From NCBI RefSeq assembly GCF_034479515.1, contig NZ_CP140152.1, positions 4,464,001 through 4,528,000 on the forward strand: a stretch of 64,000 nt of DNA, given 5' to 3'. Below, piece after piece: positions 20,003-30,944 of this stretch; position 1 is the first letter of the stretch, and each line of letters begins with the position of its first letter. The stretch is from Duganella zoogloeoides (lineage in GTDB: Bacteria > Pseudomonadota > Gammaproteobacteria > Burkholderiales > Burkholderiaceae_D). The notes below the pieces were generated by a model. It made no database searches, was not told where the DNA came from, and saw nothing but the letters and a program-made list of their open reading frames with translations. Made by a program: the position numbers and the translations under genes.

Positions 20003-20018
20003 ACGTTTACGTAAACGT
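20003..20018. promoter_or_regulatory. Palindromic operator, LiuR-like
   Basis: ACGTTTACGTAAACGT is a perfect 16-base palindrome, 18 bases upstream of the dehydrogenase start. It resembles the TTACGT...ACGTAA boxes that I recall for MerR-family LiuR regulators of leucine/isovalerate catabolism in proteobacteria. No such regulator gene is in the window, so it would act in trans. The symmetry is read directly; the regulator name is inference. Confidence 0.5.
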
Positions 20019-20108
20019 AACACAGTAATGCTCGCGGTGGAAAGCGAAGATAGCGCCAGCAACATGCCGAAAGAACTTTATTTTCTAATAATTCAAAGAT
20101 AAAATGTG

Positions 20109-20127
20109 AATGATTGTCATTCTCATT
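20109..20127. promoter_or_regulatory. Fur box
   Basis: AATGATTGTCATTCTCATT contains the perfect dyad AATGA-TTG-TCATT (20109-20121) and a third hexamer, matching the 19-base Fur consensus at most positions. It lies about 75 bases ahead of the TonB receptor start and over an in-frame upstream ATG, which argues that translation begins at 20203. Iron repression of the receptor is expected. Confidence 0.7.
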
Positions 20128-20202
20128 GCGACGTGCGATCGCATTTTACTCACCACCCAGCAGACCGGAAGGCAGCCAGGCAACACCACTTCTGGAAAGC
20201 TC

Positions 20203-22209
20203 ATGTCTATTCGTCCCCCTCTCCTCGCCACCGCGTTGGCCCTCGCCGTCAGCAACGCCTGGTCCGACAACCTCGCCGCCGAAGCCGAAGCCGTGCTGCC
20301 GGTGGTCGTCATCACCGCGTCCGGCGCCGCCATCGACATCAAGGATGCGCCGGCCAGCATCAGCGTGATCACCCGCGAGGAAATCGAACGCCAGCCCGTG
20401 TACGACCTCAATACGCTGCTGCGCCGCATCCCCGGCGTTACCGGCGGCACCAGCCCGGTGGGCGAGCAGTCGAAAATCAAGCTGCGCGGCCTGCCGGAAA
20501 AATACACGCTGATCCTGGTCGATGGCAAGCGCGTGGGCAGTTCATCCGACACCGCCTACCGTCCCGATCTCGGCCGCCAGGACCTGAACTGGATTGCACC
20601 CGAGATGATCGAACGGATCGAAGTGGTGCGCGGCCCGATGTCCTCGCTGTACGGTTCGGACGCCATGGGCGGCGTGATCAACATCATCACCCGCAAGGTG
20701 CCGGGCACATGGCATGGTTCGGCCACGGCCAATTACACGCGCCCGCAGGATAGCGGCCGCGGCGACGCCAACCAGCTGGGACTGAACGTGGCGGGGCCGC
20801 TGTCGGACACGCTGGGCATGCGCTTCGGGCTCAGCCAGAGCAAGCAGAACGCCGACGAGGCGGTACGCGCCAACGCCGGCGGCATCGGCGGTGAACGCAA
20901 CCGCACAGCCACCGGACAACTGGCCTGGAAGCTCGGCAGCCGGCAGAGCCTGACCTTCGATGCCAGCTACGGCCGCCAGGAAGCGACGCCATCGTCCACG
21001 CTCAAGCCCAACGGTACGCCGCTGTTCAGCGCCTGGGGCGCCAGCGAACTGATCCGAAAAAGCGCCAGCATCGGTTACGAAGGCCGCTTCGTTGTGGGCA
21101 CCGCCAAATTCACGCTGTACCACAACGATTTCGACAACCGCTTCGCCGGCACCACCGCCCGCGCCAAGGACACCACGCTCGACGCCACGCTGGAAAAACG
21201 GCTGGGCTGGGGCGTCGAGCAATTGCTGGTGATGGGCGCGCAATGGAAAGACCAGGAGCTGACCAACACCGACACCATCGGCACCGTCCCCACCGATTAC
21301 CAGGGCAACCGGGTGCAGGGCGCCACGCTGTCGGGCACCACGTCGGCGCTGTTCGCGGAAGACCAGTTGTTCCTGCGCGAGAACCTGAGCGCGACCGTCG
21401 GCCTGCGGCTCGACCATCACAGCAAGTTCGGCAACCACTACAGCCCGCGTCTATACCTGGTGTACCACCCGGCGCCTGAATGGACCGTACGCGGCGGCAT
21501 CTCGCAGGGTTTCCGCGCCCCGAGCCTGAAAGAAAACTCGCCGTCGGCCGCCACCAACTCCGGCGGCAACGGTTGCCGCAGCCTGGTGCCGCTCGGCTAC
21601 ATCACGGGCGGTTGCTACATGGCCGGCAATGCCGACCTCAAGCCCGAAACCAGCACCGCCGGCGAACTGGGGGTGGCATACGAACGTAACGGCTGGGACG
21701 TGGGCGTGACCTGGTTCCGCAACGACTTCAAGAACAAGATCGACTACGCGCCGCTCGGCTTTTTCCAAAACCTGTGGTGGACCCGCCTGACCAACATCCA
21801 GAAGGCGCGCACCAGCGGACTGGAGGCGACGGCCACCGTGCCGCTGACAAAGGACCTGAACTGGCGCAACAACGTCACGTACATGAAGGAAGCGAAAAAC
21901 CTGACCACCGGCGCCAACCTGCTGGCCACGCCTAGGTTGTCGTGGTACTCGGCACTGGGCTGGCAGGTGACCGACGCCCTGTTCGGCGAGATTTCGGCCC
22001 AGTACACGGGACGGGAGCTCGATGCCGGACCGCTGTACCGCGCCTACACCATGGTCGATACGGTGGTGTCGTACAAGGTGACGCCGCGCTGGACCGTGCG
22101 CGGCGGCGTGGAAAACGTGCTGCGCAAGGGACCGGTCGCAGACACCGGCCGCGAAACCTATTACGTGCCTGGCCGGCGCATGTTTGCCGGCCTGACGACG
22201 CGGTTCTAG
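20203..22209 (+). CDS. TonB-dependent outer-membrane receptor, siderophore type
   Basis: From the ATG at 20203 (GGAAAG upstream) the protein has 668 residues, with a signal peptide of about 25 residues. A TonB-box-like VVVITASG follows. The plug domain contains TREEIERQPVYDLNTLLRRIPGV, KLRGLPEKYTLILVDGKRV and IERIEVVRGPMSSLYGSDAMGGVINIITRK. A 22-strand barrel follows, with the FRAPSLKE...NADLKPETS signature and a C-terminal aromatic residue (TRF). The plug is close to FepA/CirA-type catecholate receptors, so a ferric siderophore is the likely ligand, supported by the Fur box. The energising ExbB/ExbD could be those near 28 kb; no tonB is in the window. Confidence 0.93.
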   Translation: MSIRPPLLATALALAVSNAWSDNLAAEAEAVLPVVVITASGAAIDIKDAPASISVITREEIERQPVYDLNTLLRRIPGVTGGTSPVGEQSKIKLRGLPEKYTLILVDGKRVGSSSDTAYRPDLGRQDLNWIAPEMIERIEVVRGPMSSLYGSDAMGGVINIITRKVPGTWHGSATANYTRPQDSGRGDANQLGLNVAGPLSDTLGMRFGLSQSKQNADEAVRANAGGIGGERNRTATGQLAWKLGSRQSLTFDASYGRQEATPSSTLKPNGTPLFSAWGASELIRKSASIGYEGRFVVGTAKFTLYHNDFDNRFAGTTARAKDTTLDATLEKRLGWGVEQLLVMGAQWKDQELTNTDTIGTVPTDYQGNRVQGATLSGTTSALFAEDQLFLRENLSATVGLRLDHHSKFGNHYSPRLYLVYHPAPEWTVRGGISQGFRAPSLKENSPSAATNSGGNGCRSLVPLGYITGGCYMAGNADLKPETSTAGELGVAYERNGWDVGVTWFRNDFKNKIDYAPLGFFQNLWWTRLTNIQKARTSGLEATATVPLTKDLNWRNNVTYMKEAKNLTTGANLLATPRLSWYSALGWQVTDALFGEISAQYTGRELDAGPLYRAYTMVDTVVSYKVTPRWTVRGGVENVLRKGPVADTGRETYYVPGRRMFAGLTTRF

Positions 22210-22222
22210 GACAGGTAGCCAG

Positions 22223-22346
22223 TCAGCAATGGACGAACGCGTCGTTGCGCGAACACAGCTTGCTGCCGGGGCTGACCACGGTGATCAGCACTGGATGAAC
22301 GCGCCGTTGCGCGAGCACAGCTTGCCGCTGGGGCTGACCACGGTGT
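22223..22346. repeat. 62-bp imperfect tandem duplication overlapping a gene end
   Basis: Bases 22223-22284 and 22285-22346 are near-identical (about 55 of 62 matches by eye). The second copy is the last 20 codons and the stop of the Pro-rich secreted protein (minus strand). The first copy lies just beyond the stop codon. Because 62 is not a multiple of three, the outer copy is out of frame and is a non-coding relic, though in its own frame it would still read SKLCSRNDAFVHC. Confidence 0.8.
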
Positions 22347-22911
22347 TGCCGGGACCGTTGTTGTAGCGCTGGCCGTTGGGGCCGTTGCAGCCGGCGGCGT
22401 CGCAACCGGCAGTGGGTACCGGCGCGCCGGGCCGGGCGCCGGGATCGGAGCGCGGTGGTGTGGACGGCATGGGCGGTGCAGGCAGTACGCGGGAGGGCGT
22501 GGCGGGCGAGGTTGGCGCAGTGAGCGCCCGCGATGGCGTGGCGGGCGTCATCGGCGTGGGCGTTACGCGTGATGGCGGCTGCGCCTGGTCGCGCGGGTCG
22601 CTTTCGGCCGGCGACACCCGTTCGATCGCCTGCGGCACCGGGCGCCGTGGCATCGGGTCGAGCGCCTTGGCGGTGCGGCACGGCTCCTCGGCCAGGTGCT
22701 TGCCGTCGTCGCTGAGCTTACATGGCGGCAGCTTGGCGTACGCCTCTTTCTCGGTATCGACTTCGGGTGCGCGCGCCTGCGGTGGCTGCTGCGTGGACTG
22801 TCGTGCCGGTTCCGCCGGCTGCTGCGCCCAGGCGCCGGCGCACAGCAGCGCGGCGGCCAGGCCGGCGGCCGCGCTGGCGCCCAGCCGTGCGGCGAAAGTT
22901 GGTTGATGCAT
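22285..22911 (-). CDS. Pro/Thr-rich secreted protein with C-terminal Cys motif
   Basis: I do not recognise a named family. The 208 residues begin with a signal peptide (MHQPTFAARL..., cleavage after AGAWA). A short segment with two Cys (LPPCKLSDDGKHLAEEPCRTA) follows. A long Pro/Thr/Ser-rich linker contains near-repeats of ATPSRALTAP and ATPSRVLPAP. The end is a compact Cys-containing tail (GCDAAGCNGPNGQRYNNG...LCSRNGAFIQC). The layout suggests an exported protein with a disordered linker and a disulphide-stabilised C-terminal knot. ATG at 22911 with GGAGGAG is chosen over upstream in-frame codons. It is 77 bases after hppA on the same strand. Confidence 0.75.
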   Translation of the reverse strand: MHQPTFAARLGASAAAGLAAALLCAGAWAQQPAEPARQSTQQPPQARAPEVDTEKEAYAKLPPCKLSDDGKHLAEEPCRTAKALDPMPRRPVPQAIERVSPAESDPRDQAQPPSRVTPTPMTPATPSRALTAPTSPATPSRVLPAPPMPSTPPRSDPGARPGAPVPTAGCDAAGCNGPNGQRYNNGPGNTVVSPSGKLCSRNGAFIQC

Positions 22912-22987
22912 GGTGGTCTCCTCCTGCTTGGTATCACGCCAGCCTACCTTGTTCGGGGCGGGCCTGGCGCGCGTCAGGAGGTGTGGT

Positions 22988-25150
<2,163 letters not shown>

Positions 25151-25233
25151 AGTGTCTCCCCTTTTTGTTATCGAGCGAACTGCGGAACAAACACACAAAA
25201 CGTCAAAGCGGGGAAATATGAACAGCCATGAAA

Positions 25234-25257
25234 AAAGCGGACGCTCGGTCCGCTTTC
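25234..25257 (-). terminator. Rho-independent terminator of adk
   Basis: On the minus strand AAAGCGGAC pairs with GTCCGCTTT around a 5-base loop and is followed by a T run (the A run at 25231-25236 on the plus strand). It sits directly after the adk stop and before hppA, so it should end the adk transcript. Confidence 0.8.
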
Positions 25258-25262
25258 AGGTC

Positions 25263-26244
<982 letters not shown>

Positions 26245-26421
26245 TCAGTCCGTTTTGTCCTGCAGGGTACGGGCCTCGTCGGCCCACATGATGGGGATGC
26301 CGTCACGAATAGGGAACGCCAGGCGGTCGCCCTTGCAAATCATTTCCTGGGCCTTCTTATCGTACTCCAGGGGGCCTTTGCAGACCGGGCAAACCAGGAT
26401 ATCAAGCAATCTAGCGTCCAC
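26245..26421 (-). CDS. Trm112 family protein (UPF0434)
   Basis: The 58 residues include [26 protein letters not shown], a CxxC motif, and [18 protein letters not shown], the hallmark of bacterial Trm112-like small proteins that may stabilise methyltransferases. Like many bacterial members it keeps only part of the zinc site. The start is GTG at 26421 with GGAG upstream (TGGAGAAATGTC). It overlaps the 3' end of lpxK by 11 bases, so the two are translated from one message. Confidence 0.92.
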   Translation of the reverse strand: MDARLLDILVCPVCKGPLEYDKKAQEMICKGDRLAFPIRDGIPIMWADEARTLQDKTD

Positions 26422-27535
26422 GACATTTCTCCACAATTTGGTCGGCCAGCGCGCCATCGATGTGCGCCGTGACCGGGACGACCCATAGTCGCGGGTCGCC
26501 TCTGAGTTCTTCAATTTGCGCACATTTTACTGCATCCTTCTCGGTGATCAAGATCACATCGGCGTGCAGCGCAGCGAAAGGCCGGTCGCGGAAGTCATGG
26601 TGGTCGGGCAGCGCCAGCTCCTGGACGTTCAAACCGGCCGCCTTGAGCATGCCGAAAAACCGCGCCGGGTTGCCGATGCCGGCAGCTGCGGCCAGGCGCT
26701 GGCCGGGCTGCGCGAGGTCGGCCAGCACCTTGCGCCGGCTGCGGTCGGCCAGTTGCTCGGCATGGCTGCCGGCCAATGTCATCCGGATCGGCGCCGGATA
26801 GTGTCCCGCCGCGCTACCCGGTAACTGCGCCCGTACGGAGGCCGCTCCCGCCTCGGGGATTGCCGCCAGCGGCGCGCAGCCGACCGAACGCACCAGTGCA
26901 TCGGTGAGCACCGGCGCATTGATCACCGTGAAATCGCGCCGGCGCGACACCGGTTCGCGCAGCGGCCCGGCCGGCAGCAGCCAGCCGTTGCCGGCGCCGC
27001 GGCCATCGAACAGGATGATTTCGAGATCGCGCTGCAGCGCGTAGTGCTGCAAGCCGTCGTCCGTGAGCAGCACGTCGAGGTCGGGATACGCGGCCAGCAG
27101 CGCGCGGCCGGTGGCGGCGCGGTCGCGCCCCACCATCACCGGGCAGCCGGTGCGCTGGCGGATCAAAAGCGGCTCGTCGCCCACCTCGGCCGGGGTGGAA
27201 TCGCGTCCGACTTCACGCGCCGTGTCGGCCGCGCTGCCGTGGCCGCGCGAGATCACGCCGGGCCGCATGCCGCGCGCCTGCAAAGCCTGCACCAGCCAGA
27301 TCGTCAGCGGCGTCTTGCCGGTGCCGCCGATGTAGATGTTACCGACCACGACCACCGGCACCGGCAGCCGCGACGACGCCAGCCAGCCGGCGCGAAACAG
27401 CGCCGCGCGCGTGCCGCTCACCGCGCGGAACAGCAGCGACACCGGCCACAGCGCGCAAGCGAGCGGCCCGCGGCGCAACCAGTTGCGGGTGAGCGTCGCT
27501 TCCAGCGAAGATGGTTTGGGGGGATTATTCGACAA
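26411..27535 (-). CDS. lpxK: Tetraacyldisaccharide 4'-kinase
   Basis: The protein has about 374 residues when started at TTG 27535, which has GAGG 9 bases upstream; an upstream ATG at 27583 is possible but would add a non-conserved leader. An N-terminal hydrophobic helix ([17 protein letters not shown]) precedes the P-loop [55 protein letters not shown] and LPAGPLREP follow, all LpxK signatures. It phosphorylates the lipid A precursor at the inner membrane. It lies downstream of exbB-exbD and overlaps trm112, the usual betaproteobacterial arrangement. Confidence 0.96.
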   Translation of the reverse strand: MSNNPPKPSSLEATLTRNWLRRGPLACALWPVSLLFRAVSGTRAALFRAGWLASSRLPVPVVVVGNIYIGGTGKTPLTIWLVQALQARGMRPGVISRGHGSAADTAREVGRDSTPAEVGDEPLLIRQRTGCPVMVGRDRAATGRALLAAYPDLDVLLTDDGLQHYALQRDLEIILFDGRGAGNGWLLPAGPLREPVSRRRDFTVINAPVLTDALVRSVGCAPLAAIPEAGAASVRAQLPGSAAGHYPAPIRMTLAGSHAEQLADRSRRKVLADLAQPGQRLAAAAGIGNPARFFGMLKAAGLNVQELALPDHHDFRDRPFAALHADVILITEKDAVKCAQIEELRGDPRLWVVPVTAHIDGALADQIVEKCRGR

Positions 27536-27604
27536 TACCTGATTCCTCAATGCAGCCGGCGCCTGCGCTGCGCAGCAACGCATCGCCGCGCCGGCGGGGC
27601 ACCG

Positions 27605-28039
27605 CTACTTGCCGCCGCCGGTCTGCGCCGCAAATGTCAGCTTTTCGAAGCCGGCCACGCGCGCCGCTTCCATCACGTTTACCACCATCTGGTGCATGGC
27701 GAACTGGTCGGCGTTGACGATCACCACCGGCTCCTTGTCCTTCAAGCCGCCCTTCTCCGCCGCGCCGCGCAACGCCTGCGCCAGGCCGGCCACGTCGCGG
27801 AACGATACCGGGTCGCCGTTGATCGTGTAGTTGCCCTTGGCGTCCACCGTCACATTGAGCTCGAACGGCTTTTCTTCGGGCTTTTGCGCCTCGGCCGTCG
27901 GCAGCGTGATCTGCAGTTCGGTGAACTTGCTGTAGGTGGTGGAGACCATCAGGAAAATCAAAATTACCAGCAGCACGTCGATGAACGGGATCAGGTTGAT
28001 TTCGGGGTCTTCCCGGCCCTTGCCTTTGCGGAAATTCAT
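27605..28039 (-). CDS. exbD: ExbD/TolR-type biopolymer transport protein
   Basis: The 144 residues have a short cytoplasmic start, one membrane span with the proton-conducting Asp (INLIPFIDVLLVILIFLMV, about 14-33), and a periplasmic domain ending with ADQFAMHQMVVNVMEAARVAGFEKLTFAAQ. With ExbB it forms the motor that energises TonB-dependent receptors, two of which are encoded in this window. It lies 9 bases after exbB and 69 bases before lpxK. Confidence 0.93.
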   Translation of the reverse strand: MNFRKGKGREDPEINLIPFIDVLLVILIFLMVSTTYSKFTELQITLPTAEAQKPEEKPFELNVTVDAKGNYTINGDPVSFRDVAGLAQALRGAAEKGGLKDKEPVVIVNADQFAMHQMVVNVMEAARVAGFEKLTFAAQTGGGK

Positions 28040-28048
28040 GCCCGCTCC

Positions 28049-28654
28049 TTACTTGCGCTGGCGATGCACGACATCGACGAACTTGACGGCCTGCTGCTCC
28101 ATCTCGATCACGAAGCTGTCCACCAGCGCGCGGAAGTGGCGATAAAACACCAGCGTGGGCATGGCAATCGCCAGGCCGAAGCCGGTGTTGTACAGCGCCA
28201 CCGAAATACCGTGGGCCAGTTGCGCCGGATTGGCGCCCGACGGGTTTTGCGAGCCAAAAATCTCGATCATGCCCACCACCGTGCCGAACAGGCCCATCAG
28301 CGGGGCCAGCGTGGCGATGGTGCCGAGCGTGGTGAGAAAGCGGTCGAGCGTATGGGCCACGCCGCTACCCGCTTCCTCGATCGACTCCTTCATCACGTCG
28401 CGCGGCGCATCGACGTTGCGCAGCGCGGCCGACAACACCACGCCCAGCGGCGAACTTTTTTCCAGCTTGTCGAGGATATCGGGCGTGATATTACCCCCGC
28501 GATAAACCTGCACCACCTCGTCGAACAGCTTTTTCGGCAAGATTTTTGCGCGGCGCAGGGACAGCAAGCGTTCGATGATCAGCGCCGTGGCGACGATCGA
28601 TGCAATCAACAACAACCAGATGGGCCAACCTGCAGCTTGGAAAATGGCGAGCAA
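28049..28654 (-). CDS. exbB: ExbB/TolQ/MotA-type proton channel protein
   Basis: The 201 residues have three membrane spans: one near the N-terminus (AGWPIWLLLIASIVATALII) and two in the C-terminal half with LGTIATLAPLMGLFGTVVGMIEIF and ALYNTGFGLAIAMPTLVFYRHF, the conserved proton-channel signature. I place the start at TTG 28654, preceded by CAGGAG at a good distance. A longer frame upstream would be a hydrophilic, non-conserved extension. It partners with ExbD downstream. The large repeat-filled gap upstream contains its promoter. Confidence 0.92.
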   Translation of the reverse strand: MLAIFQAAGWPIWLLLIASIVATALIIERLLSLRRAKILPKKLFDEVVQVYRGGNITPDILDKLEKSSPLGVVLSAALRNVDAPRDVMKESIEEAGSGVAHTLDRFLTTLGTIATLAPLMGLFGTVVGMIEIFGSQNPSGANPAQLAHGISVALYNTGFGLAIAMPTLVFYRHFRALVDSFVIEMEQQAVKFVDVVHRQRK

Positions 28655-29548
28655 AACGAACTCCTGTGGATGAATTGGAACGGGTTTTACCCCGAAGGCG
28701 CAATGTATCTTGTTGAGCCACAGACGGCAAGGGACACTTATGCCCACATTCTGTTGATAAGATTGTGCGCAAGCACCAGCGCAGCGAATCAAGTCTTTGA
28801 TTTACAACGATATTTTTCCCATGCACGAATTTGACGCACCCTGACTGCGCCGGCGCCAATATTACACTGGTAAACTTCTGCACAATTTTTGTGGATAAAA
28901 TTGTGCGCAATCTCACTGCTATGCTGCAAGAGTGTTGATTCATAAGGGTATTTTTGCCATGAGTAAAAAACTGGCAGAACCACCTTTGACGACCATCAAC
29001 CCGGTTTTCCACCCCGTTCAATACGCAGATGACTGCCATCTACCGGCTGCTGACCATGCTTGTGCACTTCTGCACATATTGTGTGGATAAGATTGTGCGC
29101 AAGGCGCTCCCGCAATACGCAAGTCATTGATTCTAAATAAAAAATTTATGCTGCGCAAAAATAAGGCAGCTATTTTTCCAACGGCTGCGGTGGATAAGCG
29201 CGGAGTTCTGCACACCTTCTGTGGACAAAATTGTGTGTAATAGCCCTAAGTGGATCCTAAGTCATTGATTTGTCACAAATTACCGTTGCAGCATAAATTT
29301 TAGGCACACCATACAATAGCGCTTGGCCGCCCCGGTTATCCAATGTATGAACAGTTTATGTGGATAACTTTGTGCGTAACCATGGTCCGCCAGACTAAAG
29401 TCCTTGATCCATAAGGGTTTTTTCCAGATGCAAGTAAATCAGGCAGCCATATTTTTCGTTTAAAATCATGGACCTATCTATAATAGCTACAGCTGTTTAT
29501 ACAAAATGACCGCTGTGTGACCAGATTCACATAGTGTGGATAGTTTTC
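28655..29548. other. 894-bp AT-rich non-coding region between exbB and xseA
   Basis: The two genes diverge from this gap. It contains no believable gene; open frames across it are interrupted or lack family features. Most of it is taken up by five diverged copies of an 80-bp or longer repeat (next entry) plus a partial sixth next to the xseA start. It must also hold the exbB and xseA promoters. Confidence 0.75.
28741..29545 (+). repeat. Array of five DnaA-box-centred dyad repeats plus one partial
   Basis: Five 32-base units begin at 28741, 28879, 29071, 29209 and 29348 (spacings 138, 192, 138 and 139). The consensus is TGCACA, five variable bases, TGTGGATAA, one base, ATTGTGCGCAA. The centre TGTGGATAA equals the DnaA box TTATCCACA read on the other strand: exact in units 2, 3 and 5, one mismatch in 1 and 4. 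In unit 2 the arms GCACAATTTT (28880-28889) and AAAATTGTGC (28897-28906) form a perfect dyad around it. Exactly 50 bases from each unit start comes AAGTCATTGATT or a close variant (28791, 28929, 29121, 29259, 29398); near offset 70 a T-rich block recurs in units 1, 2 and 5. A partial unit with TGTGGATAG is at 29535-29543. Confidence 0.85.
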
Positions 29549-30910
29549 ATGAATGAAACGATGAACTTCGACGAACCCACCGACTCCACCGCCACCGGCA
29601 CGCCCGTGATCACCGTCTCCGCGCTCAACCAAGCGGTGGCGCGCCTGCTCGAACGCGCGTTTCCGCTTACCTGGATCGCGGGCGAAATCTCCAACTTCAC
29701 CCGCGCCAGTTCCGGCCACTGGTACTTCACGCTCAAGGACAATGCCGCGCAAGTGCGCGCCGTGATGTTCCGGGGCCGCGCCCAGTACGCCAACTTCACC
29801 CCGCGCGAAGGCGACAAGGTCGAAGTACGGGCGCTGGTCACGCTGTACGGTGCGCGCGGCGACTACCAGATCAACGTGGAAGCGATCCGCCGCGCCGGCG
29901 TCGGTTCGCTGTTCGAAGCGTTTTTGCGCCTGAAGGAAAAGCTCGACGCCGCCGGCCTGTTCCACCCCGACCGCAAGCGTGCATTACCCATGTTCCCGCG
30001 CACGGTGGGCATCGTCACCAGCCCGCAGGCGGCCGCACTGCGCGACGTGCTGACGGCCCTGCGCCGGCGCGCGCCGCACGTCAACGTCGTGCTCTACCCC
30101 ACGCCGGTGCAGGGCCAGCTGGCGGCGCAAAAGATCGCTGCCGCCATCGACACGGCCTCGCTGCGCAACGACTGCGATGTCCTGATCGTGTGCCGCGGCG
30201 GCGGCAGCATCGAGGATTTATGGTCGTTCAACGACGAGGACGTGGCGTACGCGGTGGCCAACTGCCGCATGCCGGTGATTTCCGGCGTGGGCCACGAGAC
30301 CGATTTTACGATCTGCGATTTTGCCGCCGACCTGCGCGCGGCCACGCCCACGGCGGCGGCCGAACTGGCGGTTACGCCGCGCGCCGACTGGCTGGCGTCC
30401 TTGCGCACCGACGCCACCGACCTGCGCCGCGCCATGCGCCGCGCGCTCGGCGACTCGGCGCAAACGCTCGACGGCTACACGCGCCGCCTGCTCAACCCCA
30501 ACGCCCAGATCCGCCAGCAGCGGTTAAAACTGCTGGCGCTATCGACCGCGATGATGCACGCCAACCGAGCGCCGCTCACGCGCGCGCGCCACCAGCTCGA
30601 CCGCCTGGGCGAACGCATGGCCGCCTGCACGCCCGACACCCGTGCCGCACACGCGTCGCTGGCCACCCTGCGCCACCGCGCCGCCATCGGCATGGCGCGC
30701 ACGGTGCAGCAGCGCCGCGCGGCATTGGCGGCGCTGGCGGCGCAGCTGGAGTTGTTGAATCCGCAGAGGACGCTGGAGCGGGGATATGCGATCGTTACCG
30801 ACGAGGCGGGAGCAGTGGTGAGGTCGCCGGGGCAGATTGTGGCGGGCAGCACACTGGGCGTGCGTGTGGCCGAGGGCACGGCGACCGTGAACATTGCGGC
30901 GGTACGCTAG
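29549..30910 (+). CDS. xseA: Exodeoxyribonuclease VII large subunit
   Basis: The protein has about 453 residues. An N-terminal OB-fold ([44 protein letters not shown]) is followed by the catalytic region with [46 protein letters not shown] and [31 protein letters not shown] coiled-coil C-terminus ends with [11 protein letters not shown]. These are invariant XseA signatures. With XseB (not in this window) it degrades single-stranded DNA. The ATG at 29549 is used; an in-frame GTG at 29534 and an ATG at 29561 are alternatives. A partial DnaA-like repeat lies directly over the start region. Confidence 0.96.
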   Translation: MNETMNFDEPTDSTATGTPVITVSALNQAVARLLERAFPLTWIAGEISNFTRASSGHWYFTLKDNAAQVRAVMFRGRAQYANFTPREGDKVEVRALVTLYGARGDYQINVEAIRRAGVGSLFEAFLRLKEKLDAAGLFHPDRKRALPMFPRTVGIVTSPQAAALRDVLTALRRRAPHVNVVLYPTPVQGQLAAQKIAAAIDTASLRNDCDVLIVCRGGGSIEDLWSFNDEDVAYAVANCRMPVISGVGHETDFTICDFAADLRAATPTAAAELAVTPRADWLASLRTDATDLRRAMRRALGDSAQTLDGYTRRLLNPNAQIRQQRLKLLALSTAMMHANRAPLTRARHQLDRLGERMAACTPDTRAAHASLATLRHRAAIGMARTVQQRRAALAALAAQLELLNPQRTLERGYAIVTDEAGAVVRSPGQIVAGSTLGVRVAEGTATVNIAAVR

Positions 30911-30915
30911 CAAAC

Positions 30916-30941
30916 TGGATTCCCGCCTGCGCGGGAATCCA
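30916..30941. repeat. REP-like palindrome between xseA and glk
   Basis: TGGATTCCCGC and GCGGGAATCCA pair perfectly around CTGC. The hairpin lies between the convergent ends of xseA and the glucokinase-like gene. The same core (CCCGCCTGCGCGGG) recurs at 61207-61308, so this is a dispersed element that may serve as a two-way terminator. Confidence 0.75.
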
Positions 30942-30944
30942 ATG

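Noticed and set aside
22223..22681. Alternative minus-strand reading frame covering the end of the Pro-rich secreted protein and its duplicated tail
   Set aside because: It lacks a signal peptide and a ribosome site, and its upstream part is an out-of-frame Arg/Ala-rich shadow; only the last codons look protein-like because of the duplication.
28491..29039. Minus-strand open frame running from exbB through the repeat array
   Set aside because: It runs across the repeat units without any domain, and its downstream part is an out-of-frame shadow of exbB.
28741..29545. CRISPR array
   Set aside because: Repeat units are diverged, spacings are 138-192 bases, the sequence between cores is itself partly conserved, and no cas gene is present.
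28655..29548. Chromosomal replication origin
   Set aside because: DnaA-like boxes are present, but the flanking genes are exbB and xseA. None of the usual origin neighbours (dnaA, dnaN, gyrB, rpmH, rnpA, parAB) is in the window, and no clear unwinding element was identified.
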